Assembly (NCBI RefSeq): GCF_014648355.1
Contig: NZ_BMQY01000001.1
Location: 1,194,233 to 1,258,232, forward strand
Origin: Couchioplanes azureus
GTDB taxonomy: Bacteria; Actinomycetota; Actinomycetes; Mycobacteriales; Micromonosporaceae
Length of the DNA stretch: 64,000 nt
Direction: 5' to 3'
The notes under the pieces are model-generated. The model did no database searches. It worked only from the letters and a program-made list of their open reading frames with translations, and was not told the DNA's origin. Of this stretch, positions 17,152 to 25,637 are shown one piece after another; position 1 is the first letter of the stretch; each line of letters begins with the position of its first letter. Position numbers and translations under genes: made by a program.

Positions 17152-17174
17152 GTGGCGCCGTATCTCGGCGCCAC
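17152..17174 (-). terminator. Intrinsic terminator of the chemoreceptor gene
   Basis: On the minus strand a 9-bp perfect stem (GTGGCGCCG with CGGCGCCAC) with a 5-nt loop is followed directly by TTTTCC, the classical form with a short U-tract. Confidence 0.8.
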
Positions 17175-17254
17175 TCGCCCTATCGGGAACCGCTTCCGAC
17201 CTGCTTCGAGAGATCGATCCGGAACACCTCAACCGCAACCGGGACGGTTGCCGC

Positions 17255-18292
17255 TCACACCTTGAGCGAGCGGAGGACCGTCGCCAGCTCGGTGCCGGCC
17301 GTACGCAGCTCGCGGGTGACCTCGTCGGCCTGGTCGACGGCGTACCTGGCGTGCTCGCGGGTCTCGTTGACCCGGGTCATCGTCTCGGCGATCTGGGCCG
17401 CCTGGGCACCGGCCGCGGAGATGCTGCGGGTCATCATGTCGGCCGTCGCGTGCTGCTCCTCGACCGCGGAAGCGATCGTGGTCTGGTAGCCGTTGACCTT
17501 GCCGATGACCTCGCCGATCTGGGTGATCGAGTCGACCACGCCCGAGGTGTCGGCCTGGATCGTGCCGACCTGGGTGGTGATCGAGTCGGTCGCCTTGGCG
17601 GTCTCCTGGGCGAGGTCCTTGACCTCGCTGGCGACCACGGCGAAGCCCTTGCCCATCTCGCCGGCCCGGGCCGCCTCGATGGTGGCGTTGAGCGCGAGCA
17701 GGTTGGTCTGCTCCGCGATCGCCGTGATCACCCGGACCACGTCGCCGATCTGCGCGGACGAGTCGCCGAGCTTGGTCATCGTGCGGCTGGCGTCGGAGGA
17801 GGCCTCCATCGCGTTGTTCGCGACGGTGACCGCCTCGGTGGCGCTGCGGGAGATCTCCTGGATGCTCGCGCCCATCTGCTGAGCGCCGGCGGCCAGCGTG
17901 GCGATGTACTCGGAGACCTCCTGCGAGGCGCGCAGCACGTCGGTGGACGCCTGCACCGAGCTCTGCGCCCCCGCGGCCATCTCCGCGACCAGCTTGCCGA
18001 GCTGGTCGGTGGTCCCGGCCAGCTTGGCGTTGGTGTCGTTCGAGAGGCGGACGACCTCGGCGAACCGGTCGAGCAGGCGGTTCAGGGACTCACCGGCGGG
18101 GGTGAGGTCGTTCGACTCCACCCGTACGGTGAGATCACCCGAAGCCGCCCGCTCGAGCACTGCGATCATGGGGTCGGGGCGCCGCCGGCGACCGACCACG
18201 AATCCGACGACAATTCCTACCAGCGCGGCGACGACGCCAACGACCATGATGACTCCCCCGAGGGTTTCCGACGTGGCCCCTTTGATCGGCAT
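17255..18292 (-). CDS. Methyl-accepting chemotaxis protein without an extracellular sensor
   Basis: 345 residues. One N-terminal transmembrane helix (about 12-35, [20 protein letters not shown]) is followed by a basic RRRR stop. A HAMP-like linker follows ([17 protein letters not shown]), then the signalling domain with its tip [19 protein letters not shown] and [17 protein letters not shown]. There is no periplasmic domain, so it must sense a cytoplasmic or membrane signal or act through another receptor. AGGAGG precedes the ATG. No CheA/CheW genes lie nearby. Confidence 0.92.
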   Translation of the reverse strand: MPIKGATSETLGGVIMVVGVVAALVGIVVGFVVGRRRRPDPMIAVLERAASGDLTVRVESNDLTPAGESLNRLLDRFAEVVRLSNDTNAKLAGTTDQLGKLVAEMAAGAQSSVQASTDVLRASQEVSEYIATLAAGAQQMGASIQEISRSATEAVTVANNAMEASSDASRTMTKLGDSSAQIGDVVRVITAIAEQTNLLALNATIEAARAGEMGKGFAVVASEVKDLAQETAKATDSITTQVGTIQADTSGVVDSITQIGEVIGKVNGYQTTIASAVEEQHATADMMTRSISAAGAQAAQIAETMTRVNETREHARYAVDQADEVTRELRTAGTELATVLRSLKV

Positions 18293-18325
18293 CTCGGGAG
18301 CCTCCTTGAGGAAGCCTTGACCGCC

Positions 18326-18907
18326 TCAGGCGTTCATCAGGGTGAGCATCTGCTTGATCTGGTCGGTACGGCTGTCCCGTACCCGATCGGCGAAGGCCTT
18401 GGCCTCGGGGTTCACGCCGTCCTTGCGCTCCAGCTGCGCCATCTCGACGGCGTTGTGCTGGTGCGCGACGAACAGGTGGAGAAACGCCTTCTCGAACGCC
18501 TCGCCCTTCGCCTTCCGCAGCGCCTTGATCTCCTTCTCGCTGGTGGCCGGCAGGCCGCCGTGGTCGGCGTGCGCGCTGGGCGCGTGGTCGACCGTGGCCG
18601 GCTGCTTCCAGTCGGCCAGCCAGGACTTCATCAGCGCGACCTCGTCCGACTGGGTGGCGTCGACCGCCTGGGCGAGGATCTTGATGTCGTCGCGCTGCGC
18701 GGACGTCGCCGCGAGGCGGACCATCTCGAGGCCCTGCTCGTGGTGCGCCACCATCATCTGCAGGTACATGACGTCGGTGTCGTTGTGCTTGCCCTCCGCC
18801 TTGACCACCGCCTTGGCGTCGGTGGACACCTGCACCGGGGCGTCCGGCGCGGTGCCGCACGCGCCGAGCAGCAGGGCCGCGGAGAGGATGAGGACGGCGC
18901 GCCTCAC
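18326..18907 (-). CDS. DUF305 lipoprotein, possible copper-binding partner of the LPMO
   Basis: 193 residues from the GTG at 18907, overlapping the LPMO stop by 4 bases (GTGA). The lipobox LLLGAC lies near residue 17, so it is predicted to be anchored to the outer face of the membrane. The DUF305 domain (ferritin-like helices) shows Met/His-rich helices: DVMYLQMMVAHHEQGLEMVR and FLHLFVAHQHNAVEMAQLE. Cyanobacterial CopM, a DUF305 protein, binds copper through such residues. Coupling with a copper-dependent LPMO gene suggests copper delivery or buffering (inference). Confidence 0.9.
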   Translation of the reverse strand: MRRAVLILSAALLLGACGTAPDAPVQVSTDAKAVVKAEGKHNDTDVMYLQMMVAHHEQGLEMVRLAATSAQRDDIKILAQAVDATQSDEVALMKSWLADWKQPATVDHAPSAHADHGGLPATSEKEIKALRKAKGEAFEKAFLHLFVAHQHNAVEMAQLERKDGVNPEAKAFADRVRDSRTDQIKQMLTLMNA

Positions 18908-19701
18908 AGCGGCAGCCAGAGGGCCTGGGTGAACACCGACGGCTCCCAGCTGCGGATCGAGGAGTGCGCCTGGCGGCACTTGTACTTCTTGCCGTCGAAC
19001 GTCACCTCGTCGCCGATCTTGTACGCCACCCCGGCCGCCCAGGCGCCCTGCGCCCCGCCCGGCGCCGAGCTGGTCGGCGCGGTGGTGGCCGGGGCGCCCG
19101 TGGTGGGCGCGGTGGTCGGCGGGGTCGTGGGCGTGGTGGACGGCGGGGCCGGCGGCGTCGTGGGAGTCGGCTTCGGCGTGTCCGACGCGCCGCCGCCCAC
19201 GTTCAGGTCGACGCAGTTGTAGAAGGCGTTGCCGGTGTCGCCGATGTTCCAGACGGCGAGGACCGTCTGCCGGCCCTGGAAGTTGCTGAGGTCGACGTTG
19301 TGCGTCACGACCGCGTCCGGCTGCTGGTTGCCCCCGTCGACGGTGGCGACCTTCTTGCCACCGACGAAATACTCCCAGTTGCTGGTGCGGTGTCGCGCCG
19401 TCATGACCCAGCTGAAGCTGACGGTCTTGCCCACGGCCTTGGCGGGCCAGTTGCGGCTCTCGTCGGCGAGGACGGAGAACTGCGAGAGTCCGCCGTCGCA
19501 GGAACGCAGGCCCTTGGGTCCCTCGACGCTCTGCGGCTCGAACTGGATCGGCCCGCAGTCCTTCACCGCACCCGAGGCGCACAGCGCCTGGCGGCTCGGC
19601 GGCTCGGAGACGTATCCGTGCGCGAGCGCCGGCGAGGTGACGGCCAGTGTCGACCCCACCGCTCCCAGTGCCACCAGCGGATATGCAATGGACCTACGCA
19701 T
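18904..19701 (-). CDS. Lytic polysaccharide monooxygenase AA10 with C-terminal CBM5/12
   Basis: 265 residues. Signal peptide 1-27 ends ALA|HGYV, leaving His28 as the mature N-terminus. Together with a second His (near 104, in TARHRTSNWEYF) it forms the copper histidine brace. The catalytic domain runs to about 170 (GNAFYNCVDL near the end). A Thr/Pro linker follows, then a small CBM5/12 chitin-binding module (AWAAGVAYKIGDEVTFDGKK, then WEPSVFTQALWLPL). It oxidatively cleaves crystalline chitin and would assist the chitinase at 3537. It is translationally coupled to the DUF305 lipoprotein downstream. Confidence 0.94.
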   Translation of the reverse strand: MRRSIAYPLVALGAVGSTLAVTSPALAHGYVSEPPSRQALCASGAVKDCGPIQFEPQSVEGPKGLRSCDGGLSQFSVLADESRNWPAKAVGKTVSFSWVMTARHRTSNWEYFVGGKKVATVDGGNQQPDAVVTHNVDLSNFQGRQTVLAVWNIGDTGNAFYNCVDLNVGGGASDTPKPTPTTPPAPPSTTPTTPPTTAPTTGAPATTAPTSSAPGGAQGAWAAGVAYKIGDEVTFDGKKYKCRQAHSSIRSWEPSVFTQALWLPL

Positions 19702-19790
19702 GTCGGGCTCCCCACGTGTCGTCTGAGCTGATTACGGCGAGGACCGTAACGACGCGTTCCATAACGGAGCCTTAAAGACGCCGGAAAGGC

Positions 19791-21065
19791 TCATGAAGGC
19801 CGTGGGGGCAGCCGCATCCCGATCCGCGCCCCGCCCAGCGGGCCCCGCGAGATCTCCAGCCGGCCGCCCGCGGCCTCGGCCACCCGCCGCACGATGTCCA
19901 GGCCGAGGCCCGTGGAGCCGGCGCCGCTCACCCCGCGCCGCACGGCGGCCTCCGGGTCGGCGATGCCCGGCCCGGCGTCGTCGACGAGCAGGCCCGCCGG
20001 CGACACGGTCACCCGGAACGCGGTCCCCTCGGGGGTGTGCGCGAAGACGTTGCCCAGCAGCGAGTCCACCGCGAGGATCAGCTCGCTGCGCGGCAACGGC
20101 ACGGGTACGGGATGGGCCCCGCCGATCACCTCCCACGGCCGGGACTGGTCCTCGGCGAGCGCCGACCAGAAGGCCAGCCGGTCGGCGAGCACCTCCACCA
20201 GGTCGGACTGCTCACTGCCACGGGCCTCGACGCCGAGCCGGGCGCCCGCGATGATCGCCTCCAGCTCCTCGTCGAGCATGTCGCAGGTCTGCCGCATCCG
20301 TTCGGCGACCGGGCCGGGCGGCATGGTCTCGGCGTCCAGCCGCAGCGCGGTCAGCGGGGTCCTCAGCCGGTGCGACAGGTCGGCGGCGAGCTCGCGCTCG
20401 GCGTCGAGCAGGCTGCGCAGGTCGGCGGCCATCCCGTTGAAGGCGGTGGCCGCGTCGCGCAGCTCGGGCGGTCCGGACGGCTCCACCCGGGCGGTCAGGT
20501 CGCCGGCGCCGAGGCGGCGGCTGGAGCCGGCGAGCTCGCGGGTCGCCCGGACCAGCCGCCCGGCGAGCCGGTCGGCGAAGAGCACGGAGCCCGCGACCAG
20601 CACCAGGGCGAGCGCGCCCAGGGCCAGCCAGGCCGGCCACACCCCCTCGGTCAGGTCCTCCTCCGGCACGAAGACCTCGATGACCACCGCCCGCCCGTCG
20701 CTGAGCACGCTGGGCTGCAGATAGACGAGCCCGCCCGCCGCGTCCGCGGTGACCGGCCGCCGGTACTCGCCGGCCTGCGCGACCTCGGCGCCGGTCGTGT
20801 GGCTGGTGCCGACCGGCGCGATGCCGGGCAGGTGCACCGCGAGCCGCCCCGCCCCGCCGGCGACCGTGCTGGCGACCGCGCTGGTCAGCAGCTGGGGATC
20901 GGCGTCGACGGCCAGGGCCGCCACCATCGCCGCCGCCTGCTGCCGGGCGTCGCCGATGGCCCGGTCGTGCGCGATCTTCTGAGTGGCGTAGATCAGCGGC
21001 ACCAGGAAGGCCAGGGCCACCATCGAGGTGATGGCCAGCGCGAGGCGGTTCAGCTGCCATCTCAC
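19791..21065 (-). CDS. Sensor histidine kinase of a two-component system
   Basis: 424 residues from the GTG at 21065, overlapping the response-regulator stop (GTGA). Two transmembrane helices (about 8-28 and 148-168) flank a roughly 115-residue extracellular sensor. HAMP, then the H-box LAADLSHRLRTPLTALRLD with the phospho-accepting His, a reduced N-box (LLGNVFAHTPEGT), and G-boxes VDDAGPGIAD and GSTGLGLDIV follow. The SHRLRTPL form is common in actinobacterial kinases. The signal is unknown. It is transcribed from the regulator promoter at about 21775. Confidence 0.94.
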   Translation of the reverse strand: MRWQLNRLALAITSMVALAFLVPLIYATQKIAHDRAIGDARQQAAAMVAALAVDADPQLLTSAVASTVAGGAGRLAVHLPGIAPVGTSHTTGAEVAQAGEYRRPVTADAAGGLVYLQPSVLSDGRAVVIEVFVPEEDLTEGVWPAWLALGALALVLVAGSVLFADRLAGRLVRATRELAGSSRRLGAGDLTARVEPSGPPELRDAATAFNGMAADLRSLLDAERELAADLSHRLRTPLTALRLDAETMPPGPVAERMRQTCDMLDEELEAIIAGARLGVEARGSEQSDLVEVLADRLAFWSALAEDQSRPWEVIGGAHPVPVPLPRSELILAVDSLLGNVFAHTPEGTAFRVTVSPAGLLVDDAGPGIADPEAAVRRGVSGAGSTGLGLDIVRRVAEAAGGRLEISRGPLGGARIGMRLPPRPS

Positions 21066-21748
21066 CGCGGATCGACCATCATCACGCCGACGCCGCGTAC
21101 GGTGTGCAGGAAGCGCGGCGCCGCCGCCGTCTCCCCGAGCTTGCGCCGCAGCCAGGAGATGTGCACGTCGATGGTCTGCTCCTCGCCGATCCGCGTCTGG
21201 TTCCAGACCTCGGTCAGCAGCTCGCGCCGGCTGACCACCTGCCCGACCCGCTCGGCCAGGTAGGTGAGCACGTCGAACTCGCGGCGGGTGAGCTGCAGCG
21301 GCTCCCCGCGCAGCTCGGCCCGGCGCTGCCGCGGATCGATCTCCAGCTCCCCGACGGTGATCACGCTGGGTCCGGTGTCGACCGCGGCCTGCGTACGCCG
21401 GAGCACGGCGGCGATGCGCGCCAGGATGTGCCCGCTGGAGAACGGCTTCGTCACGTAGTCGTCGGCACCGGCGCCGAGCAGGGCGATGATGTCGGCCTCG
21501 GAGCGCCGCGCGGTGGCGACGATGACCGGCACCGCGGAGACGGTCCGCATCATCCGCAGCGCGTCGGTGCCGTCGATGTCGGGCAGCCCGAGGTCGAGGA
21601 TCACGAGGTCCGGCCGGTCCTCGGTGAGGATCTTGAGCGCCTCGGTGGCCTGTCCCACCGGGCGCACGACGTGCCCGGCGTCGCTCAGTGCCCGGGTCAG
21701 CGCCGCGGTGATGTTGCGGTCGTCCTCGACCAGCAGGATCAACGCCAT
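21062..21748 (-). CDS. OmpR-family response regulator
   Basis: 228 residues from the ATG at 21748 (MALILLVEDDRN). The receiver domain contains the acidic pair ED, the phosphoacceptor in VILDLGLPDIDG and the KPFSSG loop. A winged helix follows (LQLTRREFDVLTYLAERVGQ, DVHISWLRRKLGE, VRGVGVMM). An in-frame ATG at 21760 fits an almost leaderless transcript from the TAGTCT at 21772-21777 and is the alternative start. The downstream kinase overlaps by 4 bases. Confidence 0.94.
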   Translation of the reverse strand: MALILLVEDDRNITAALTRALSDAGHVVRPVGQATEALKILTEDRPDLVILDLGLPDIDGTDALRMMRTVSAVPVIVATARRSEADIIALLGAGADDYVTKPFSSGHILARIAAVLRRTQAAVDTGPSVITVGELEIDPRQRRAELRGEPLQLTRREFDVLTYLAERVGQVVSRRELLTEVWNQTRIGEEQTIDVHISWLRRKLGETAAAPRFLHTVRGVGVMMVDPR

Positions 21749-21771
21749 GGGCACAACCATAGGTGCAGGTG

Positions 21772-21778
21772 AGACTAT
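21772..21778. promoter_or_regulatory. Overlapping divergent -10 elements
   Basis: The heptamer AGACTAT reads GACTAT on the plus strand, 6 bases before the GTG at 21785, and TAGTCT on the minus strand, 11 bases before the ATG at 21760. Both genes lack ribosome sites, so two leaderless or nearly leaderless transcripts are likely to compete for one site. Confidence 0.5.
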
Positions 21779-21784
21779 GGCCAC

Positions 21785-22375
21785 GTGCGATCGCCCCGAA
21801 GCTGGATGCCGCTGCTCGGCTGGTGCGCGGCCACGCTGACCAGCGTGGCGCTCGCCTCCGTGGCGATGCTGCCGGTGCTGCGCACGGCGACCGCGGACGA
21901 GGGCGCGCTCGTCTCGGTCGATCAGCTCCGCGACGCGGGGCAGCTCTCCACGCCCTCGCCCCCGGCGTCGCTCATCCCGCCGACCACCGCGCCCACCTCC
22001 CCGTCCGCCGGCCCCAGCCCGTCCCGCACCAGCCCGCCGGCACCGACCCGGACCTCCTCCCCGCCGGCGCCGCCGGCCGCGGCCGCCACGACGACCACCA
22101 ACAAGGACGGCTGGACGGTCACCACCGCCGGGGACGGCGCCCCCAGGTACGTGCGGTCGTTCCGGGTCGAGGGCGGTCAGACCGTGATCCGCGCGAGCGA
22201 GGGCGTCATCAAGCTGGTCACGGCGACGCCCAGCGACGGATTCTCGGTGGCGACGGTGCAGAACACCCCGGACAACCTCGCGGTCTACTTCAACGAGGTC
22301 AACCACAGTTTCATCGTGCACGTGGTGTGGCGCGACGACGAACCCTTCGCCGAGGTGAGCGAGATCGGCTCGTGA
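21785..22375 (+). CDS. Membrane-anchored or secreted protein of unknown function
   Basis: 196 residues from the GTG at 21785. An N-terminal hydrophobic helix (about 8-31) is either a signal anchor or a cleaved signal. A long Pro/Ser/Thr-rich spacer follows (about 55-105). The C-terminal 90 residues look like a small beta domain (YVRSFRVEGGQTVIRASEGV; YFNEVNHSFIVHVVWRDDEP). No family is recognised. It overlaps the protease gene by 4 bases (GTGA) and is divergent from the two-component system, so it may be a target of that system. Confidence 0.8.
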   Translation: MRSPRSWMPLLGWCAATLTSVALASVAMLPVLRTATADEGALVSVDQLRDAGQLSTPSPPASLIPPTTAPTSPSAGPSPSRTSPPAPTRTSSPPAPPAAAATTTTNKDGWTVTTAGDGAPRYVRSFRVEGGQTVIRASEGVIKLVTATPSDGFSVATVQNTPDNLAVYFNEVNHSFIVHVVWRDDEPFAEVSEIGS

Positions 22376-23145
22376 CGGTGACCGTCGACCGCCCGCCCGC
22401 GACCCGGCGTGAGCTGCGCTTCGAGATCGGGCTGGTGCTGCTGGTCTCGCTCGGCCAGTCGGCGGTGTACGCGGTCGTGTCCCTCGTCGCGAAGCTGACC
22501 GCCGGCAAGCCGCTGTCGCAGCAGACCGCCACGCTCAACCCGTCGCAGTCGCCGCGGCCGTACCTCGATCTCACGTACCAGCTGCTCGGGATCTTCTTCG
22601 CCCTGGTGCCCGTCGTGCTGGCGCTGTATCTGCTGCACCGGGACCGCCGGTCGCCGGTCCGCACGCTCGGCCTGGACCTGCGGCGGCCCGGCCCGGACCT
22701 CGGCTGGGGTACGGCGCTGGCCGCCTGCATCGGGCTCCCCGGCCTGCTGCTGGTCTTCGTGGCGGCCCAGCTCGGCCTGAACGCGCGGATCGTCCCGGCG
22801 GCGCTGCAACCGGTGTGGTGGGCCGTGCCGGTGCTGATCATGGCGGCCGTGCAGAACGCGGTCCTCGAGGAAGTCGTCGTCGTCGGCTACCTGATGACCC
22901 GGCTCCGGGAGTACGGCGCCCAGCTGTGGTGGATCGTCGGGACCAGCGCGGTGCTGCGCGGGTCGTACCACCTCTACCAGGGCTTCGGGGCGTTCGTCGG
23001 CAACGCGGTGATGGGCGTGGTCTTCTCGCTGTTCTTCCTGCGCCGGGGCCGGGTGATGCCGCTGATCGTGGCGCACGCCCTGCTCGACATCGCGGCGTTC
23101 GTCGGTTACACGCTGTTGCCGAGGGAATGGCTCGACTGGCTCTGA
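22372..23145 (+). CDS. CPBP-family intramembrane metalloprotease
   Basis: 257 residues from the GTG at 22372, with about seven hydrophobic segments. The CPBP (CAAX protease/bacteriocin-processing) motifs are present: [13 protein letters not shown] (EE motif; the usual following Arg is replaced), [16 protein letters not shown] (second His motif) and [11 protein letters not shown] (third). It probably cleaves or processes membrane proteins; the EExxxR deviation could affect activity. It is translationally coupled to the preceding exported protein, a possible substrate or partner. Confidence 0.88.
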   Translation: MTVTVDRPPATRRELRFEIGLVLLVSLGQSAVYAVVSLVAKLTAGKPLSQQTATLNPSQSPRPYLDLTYQLLGIFFALVPVVLALYLLHRDRRSPVRTLGLDLRRPGPDLGWGTALAACIGLPGLLLVFVAAQLGLNARIVPAALQPVWWAVPVLIMAAVQNAVLEEVVVVGYLMTRLREYGAQLWWIVGTSAVLRGSYHLYQGFGAFVGNAVMGVVFSLFFLRRGRVMPLIVAHALLDIAAFVGYTLLPREWLDWL

Positions 23146-23182
23146 CGCTCAATTTTTTCCGGATCGGGTCGATCGGTACGTC

Positions 23183-24802
23183 GTGGCCTTGCTCAAGCGC
23201 TTCCGGACCGTTCTGTCCCAGATGACCATCGCCCGGGCCCTGCGTACCGGCTTCACCGTCATCATGGTGGTGCTGGTCGTGTCGGCGGTCGTCTCGGCGA
23301 TCTTCCTGCTCCAGGCGACCAACCGGGTCGGCGACCTGGCGAAGGCCGGCATGCCCGCGATGCGGATCACCGGCGAGATCGACGGCCTGATGAACAAGTA
23401 CCGCAAGGAGCAGTGGGAGTACCTGGCCCTGCCCGCCGACGACGAGGAGACGCGCAAGGACACCGTCGACGGGATGGCCGAGGAGGACGCCGAGATCAAG
23501 GCCCTGATCGCGGAGTTCCGCACCCTGTCGACGAGCGGCGACACCCGCGCCGCCCTCGACTCGTTCGACACGCACTGGACGTCGTACGTCAACGCCACCT
23601 CGGGCGAGGTGACGCTCGTCGACGCCGGGAAGCTCGCCGAGGCCCGCCAGAGCTTCGACTCCGGGGCGGGCGACGAGCACTGGGACGGCCTCAAGGAGAG
23701 CCTGGCGGCGCTGCGCGACCAGCAGACCGCCGAGTCGGCCGCATCGAGCAAGGATGCCGACCGGCAGGCGGTGATCGCCTTCGCGGTCTCCGCGCTCCTG
23801 CTCGTCGCGGCCGTGGCCATGTCGCTGGCCGTGCGGCGCATGCTGACCCGGCGCATCTCCGACGGGCTCGAACAGGTCTCCGTCGCCGCCCGGGGCATCG
23901 CCCGGGGCGAGCTCGACCAGCGGATCCGGGTCGAGGCCGACGACGAGGTGGCCGAGGTCGCCGCCGCGTTCGACGACATGGTCGCGTACCTGACCGCCAA
24001 GGCGGAGGTCTCGCAGCGGATGGCGGCCGGGGACCTCGCGGTGTCGGCCCCGCCGGCGTCGGCCGGCGACCGGCTCGGCAACGCCTTCACCGCGATGATC
24101 GACAGCCTGAACAGCTCCGTACGGCAGGTGCACCGGGCGATCACCGACCTCGACCAGGCCTCGGCCGAGCTGGGTGGCACCTCCGACGACATCCGGGCGG
24201 CCGCCATGGACGTGGTGAACAACGCCGAGCGGCAGGTCGAGCTCCTCGGCGCGGCCCAGCGCGCGGCGCACCAGACGTCCGGCTACGTCGACGAGGGCGT
24301 GGACACGGTCACGAACCTCACCCGGGTCATGCGCGACCTGGACGACAAGGCCGCCCGCATCGGCGGCATCGTGGACGCCATCACCCGCATCGCCGGCCAG
24401 ACCAACCTGCTGGCGCTGAACGCCTCGATCGAGGCGGCCCGGGCGGGCACGCACGGCGCGGGTTTCGCGGTCGTCGCGAACGAGGTGCGCAACCTGGCCG
24501 AGGAGAGCGGCGAGGCGGCCAAGACGATCGCGGCACTGGTCGGCGAGATCCAGCAGACCAGCGCGGAGGCGGTCACCGTGGTCGACGCCGAGGCGCGGGG
24601 CGCGTTCGAGCGCATCGCCGGCGGCACCGCGGAGCTGCACTCGGCGCTGGAGGCGGTCGGCTCGTTCGCGGGCGCGAACCGGGGCTCCACCGAGCGGATG
24701 GCGGCCGCGACCACGACCGCCGCGCAGTCGGTGCAGCAGCTGACGGCGACGGCGTCCGACCTGCGCGAGGTGGCGGGCCAGTTCACCGTACGCGAGGGCT
24801 GA
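23183..24802 (+). CDS. Methyl-accepting chemotaxis protein with 4HB sensor
   Basis: 539 residues. The first transmembrane helix lies at about 25-48; the extracellular sensor of about 140 residues has four-helix-bundle character ([20 protein letters not shown]); the second helix follows at about 193-215. HAMP ([20 protein letters not shown]) and the cytoplasmic signalling hairpin complete it, with [20 protein letters not shown] at the tip and [15 protein letters not shown] after it. It is a second chemoreceptor within 6 kb of the other, with no chemotaxis kinase genes nearby. The GTG at 23183 is the start; a later ATG at 23222 would remove cytoplasmic residues only. Confidence 0.92.
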   Translation: MALLKRFRTVLSQMTIARALRTGFTVIMVVLVVSAVVSAIFLLQATNRVGDLAKAGMPAMRITGEIDGLMNKYRKEQWEYLALPADDEETRKDTVDGMAEEDAEIKALIAEFRTLSTSGDTRAALDSFDTHWTSYVNATSGEVTLVDAGKLAEARQSFDSGAGDEHWDGLKESLAALRDQQTAESAASSKDADRQAVIAFAVSALLLVAAVAMSLAVRRMLTRRISDGLEQVSVAARGIARGELDQRIRVEADDEVAEVAAAFDDMVAYLTAKAEVSQRMAAGDLAVSAPPASAGDRLGNAFTAMIDSLNSSVRQVHRAITDLDQASAELGGTSDDIRAAAMDVVNNAERQVELLGAAQRAAHQTSGYVDEGVDTVTNLTRVMRDLDDKAARIGGIVDAITRIAGQTNLLALNASIEAARAGTHGAGFAVVANEVRNLAEESGEAAKTIAALVGEIQQTSAEAVTVVDAEARGAFERIAGGTAELHSALEAVGSFAGANRGSTERMAAATTTAAQSVQQLTATASDLREVAGQFTVREG

Positions 24803-24858
24803 CGTCCCGCTAGCCTGGCAAAGAGGGCAATTCTCCGGGCTCGGCGGAGAGGCGTGCG

Positions 24859-25503
24859 ATGACCAACTTCCGGCCCGCGCTGGTCCACGCGCAGTCGTGG
24901 TGGTTCTCCGCCCTGCTCGCCCGGCGCCATCCCGAGCTCATGCTGCGGGAGACGCATCCCCGCGACGGCGCGTACGACTGCCTGGAGCTGCACGACGTCG
25001 CCACACCCGGCGACCGGACGGCGTACGTCAGCCTCAACCGGGCGGGCAACCTGCAGTTCCCGCGCACCGGGGCGAACCCGTGGCCGCTGGACCGGCTGTT
25101 CACCGAGCAGCCGGAGGGACTGGTCGAGCAGGCGGAGACCGCCGCCGGGCTGCCCGCGCCGGACGGCACGCCGGAACCGACGCCCCGCACGCTGGTGTAC
25201 CGGGCGATCGCGGCGCTGACCGGGATCACGGCCAACGACCGCAAGCCGTGGGAGGTACGCGACCCGTCGCTGATCTCGAGCAGCAGGGACGACCTCTACG
25301 CCCAGTTCCCGCTGGCCGCGGAACGGGCGCGCGAGCACCTGCTCTACGTCGTCCGGCGGGACGGCGAGACGATGGGCGCGGTGGACACCGACGGATACGC
25401 GTACGTCGGCCGGGGCTGCCACTACCTGCCCGAGGTCTACCAACTGCACGCCCGCCACGTGTACCGCACGGTCACGGCGGTGTTCGGCGGCCTGCTCCAG
25501 TAA
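24859..25503 (+). CDS. Actinobacterial protein of unknown function
   Basis: 214 residues from the ATG at 24859, with GGAGAGG 8 bases upstream and a TAGCCT hexamer (24811-24816) as a possible -10. It is soluble with no signal. The composition is that of a globular protein (ALVHAQSWWFSALLARRHPE; YVSLNRAGNLQFPR; YVGRGCHYLPEVYQ). I recognise no domain. It stands alone between the chemoreceptor and the hairpin at 25514. Confidence 0.8.
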   Translation: MTNFRPALVHAQSWWFSALLARRHPELMLRETHPRDGAYDCLELHDVATPGDRTAYVSLNRAGNLQFPRTGANPWPLDRLFTEQPEGLVEQAETAAGLPAPDGTPEPTPRTLVYRAIAALTGITANDRKPWEVRDPSLISSSRDDLYAQFPLAAERAREHLLYVVRRDGETMGAVDTDGYAYVGRGCHYLPEVYQLHARHVYRTVTAVFGGLLQ

Positions 25504-25513
25504 CCGCTCGCGG

Positions 25514-25539
25514 CCGACCCTGAGGCGTCTCAGGGTCGG
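25514..25539. terminator. Perfect 11-bp hairpin
   Basis: CCGACCCTGAG (25514-25524) pairs with CTCAGGGTCGG (25529-25539) around a GCGT tetraloop, 11 bases after the stop at 25503. Confidence 0.75.
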
Positions 25540-25637
25540 CGGTATCCGGGGCGAGCGCGGGTCGAACCCCGATGTTCGCCGCCGCCGCACTGCCTAGGTT
25601 CAGGTTCGACCCAGGAATCGAGCGGGGGGAACCGACA

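Noticed and set aside
15686..19222. Long plus-strand frame over the MFS, chemoreceptor and LPMO genes
   Set aside because: It runs antisense to four clear minus-strand genes and shows only third-position GC artefact.
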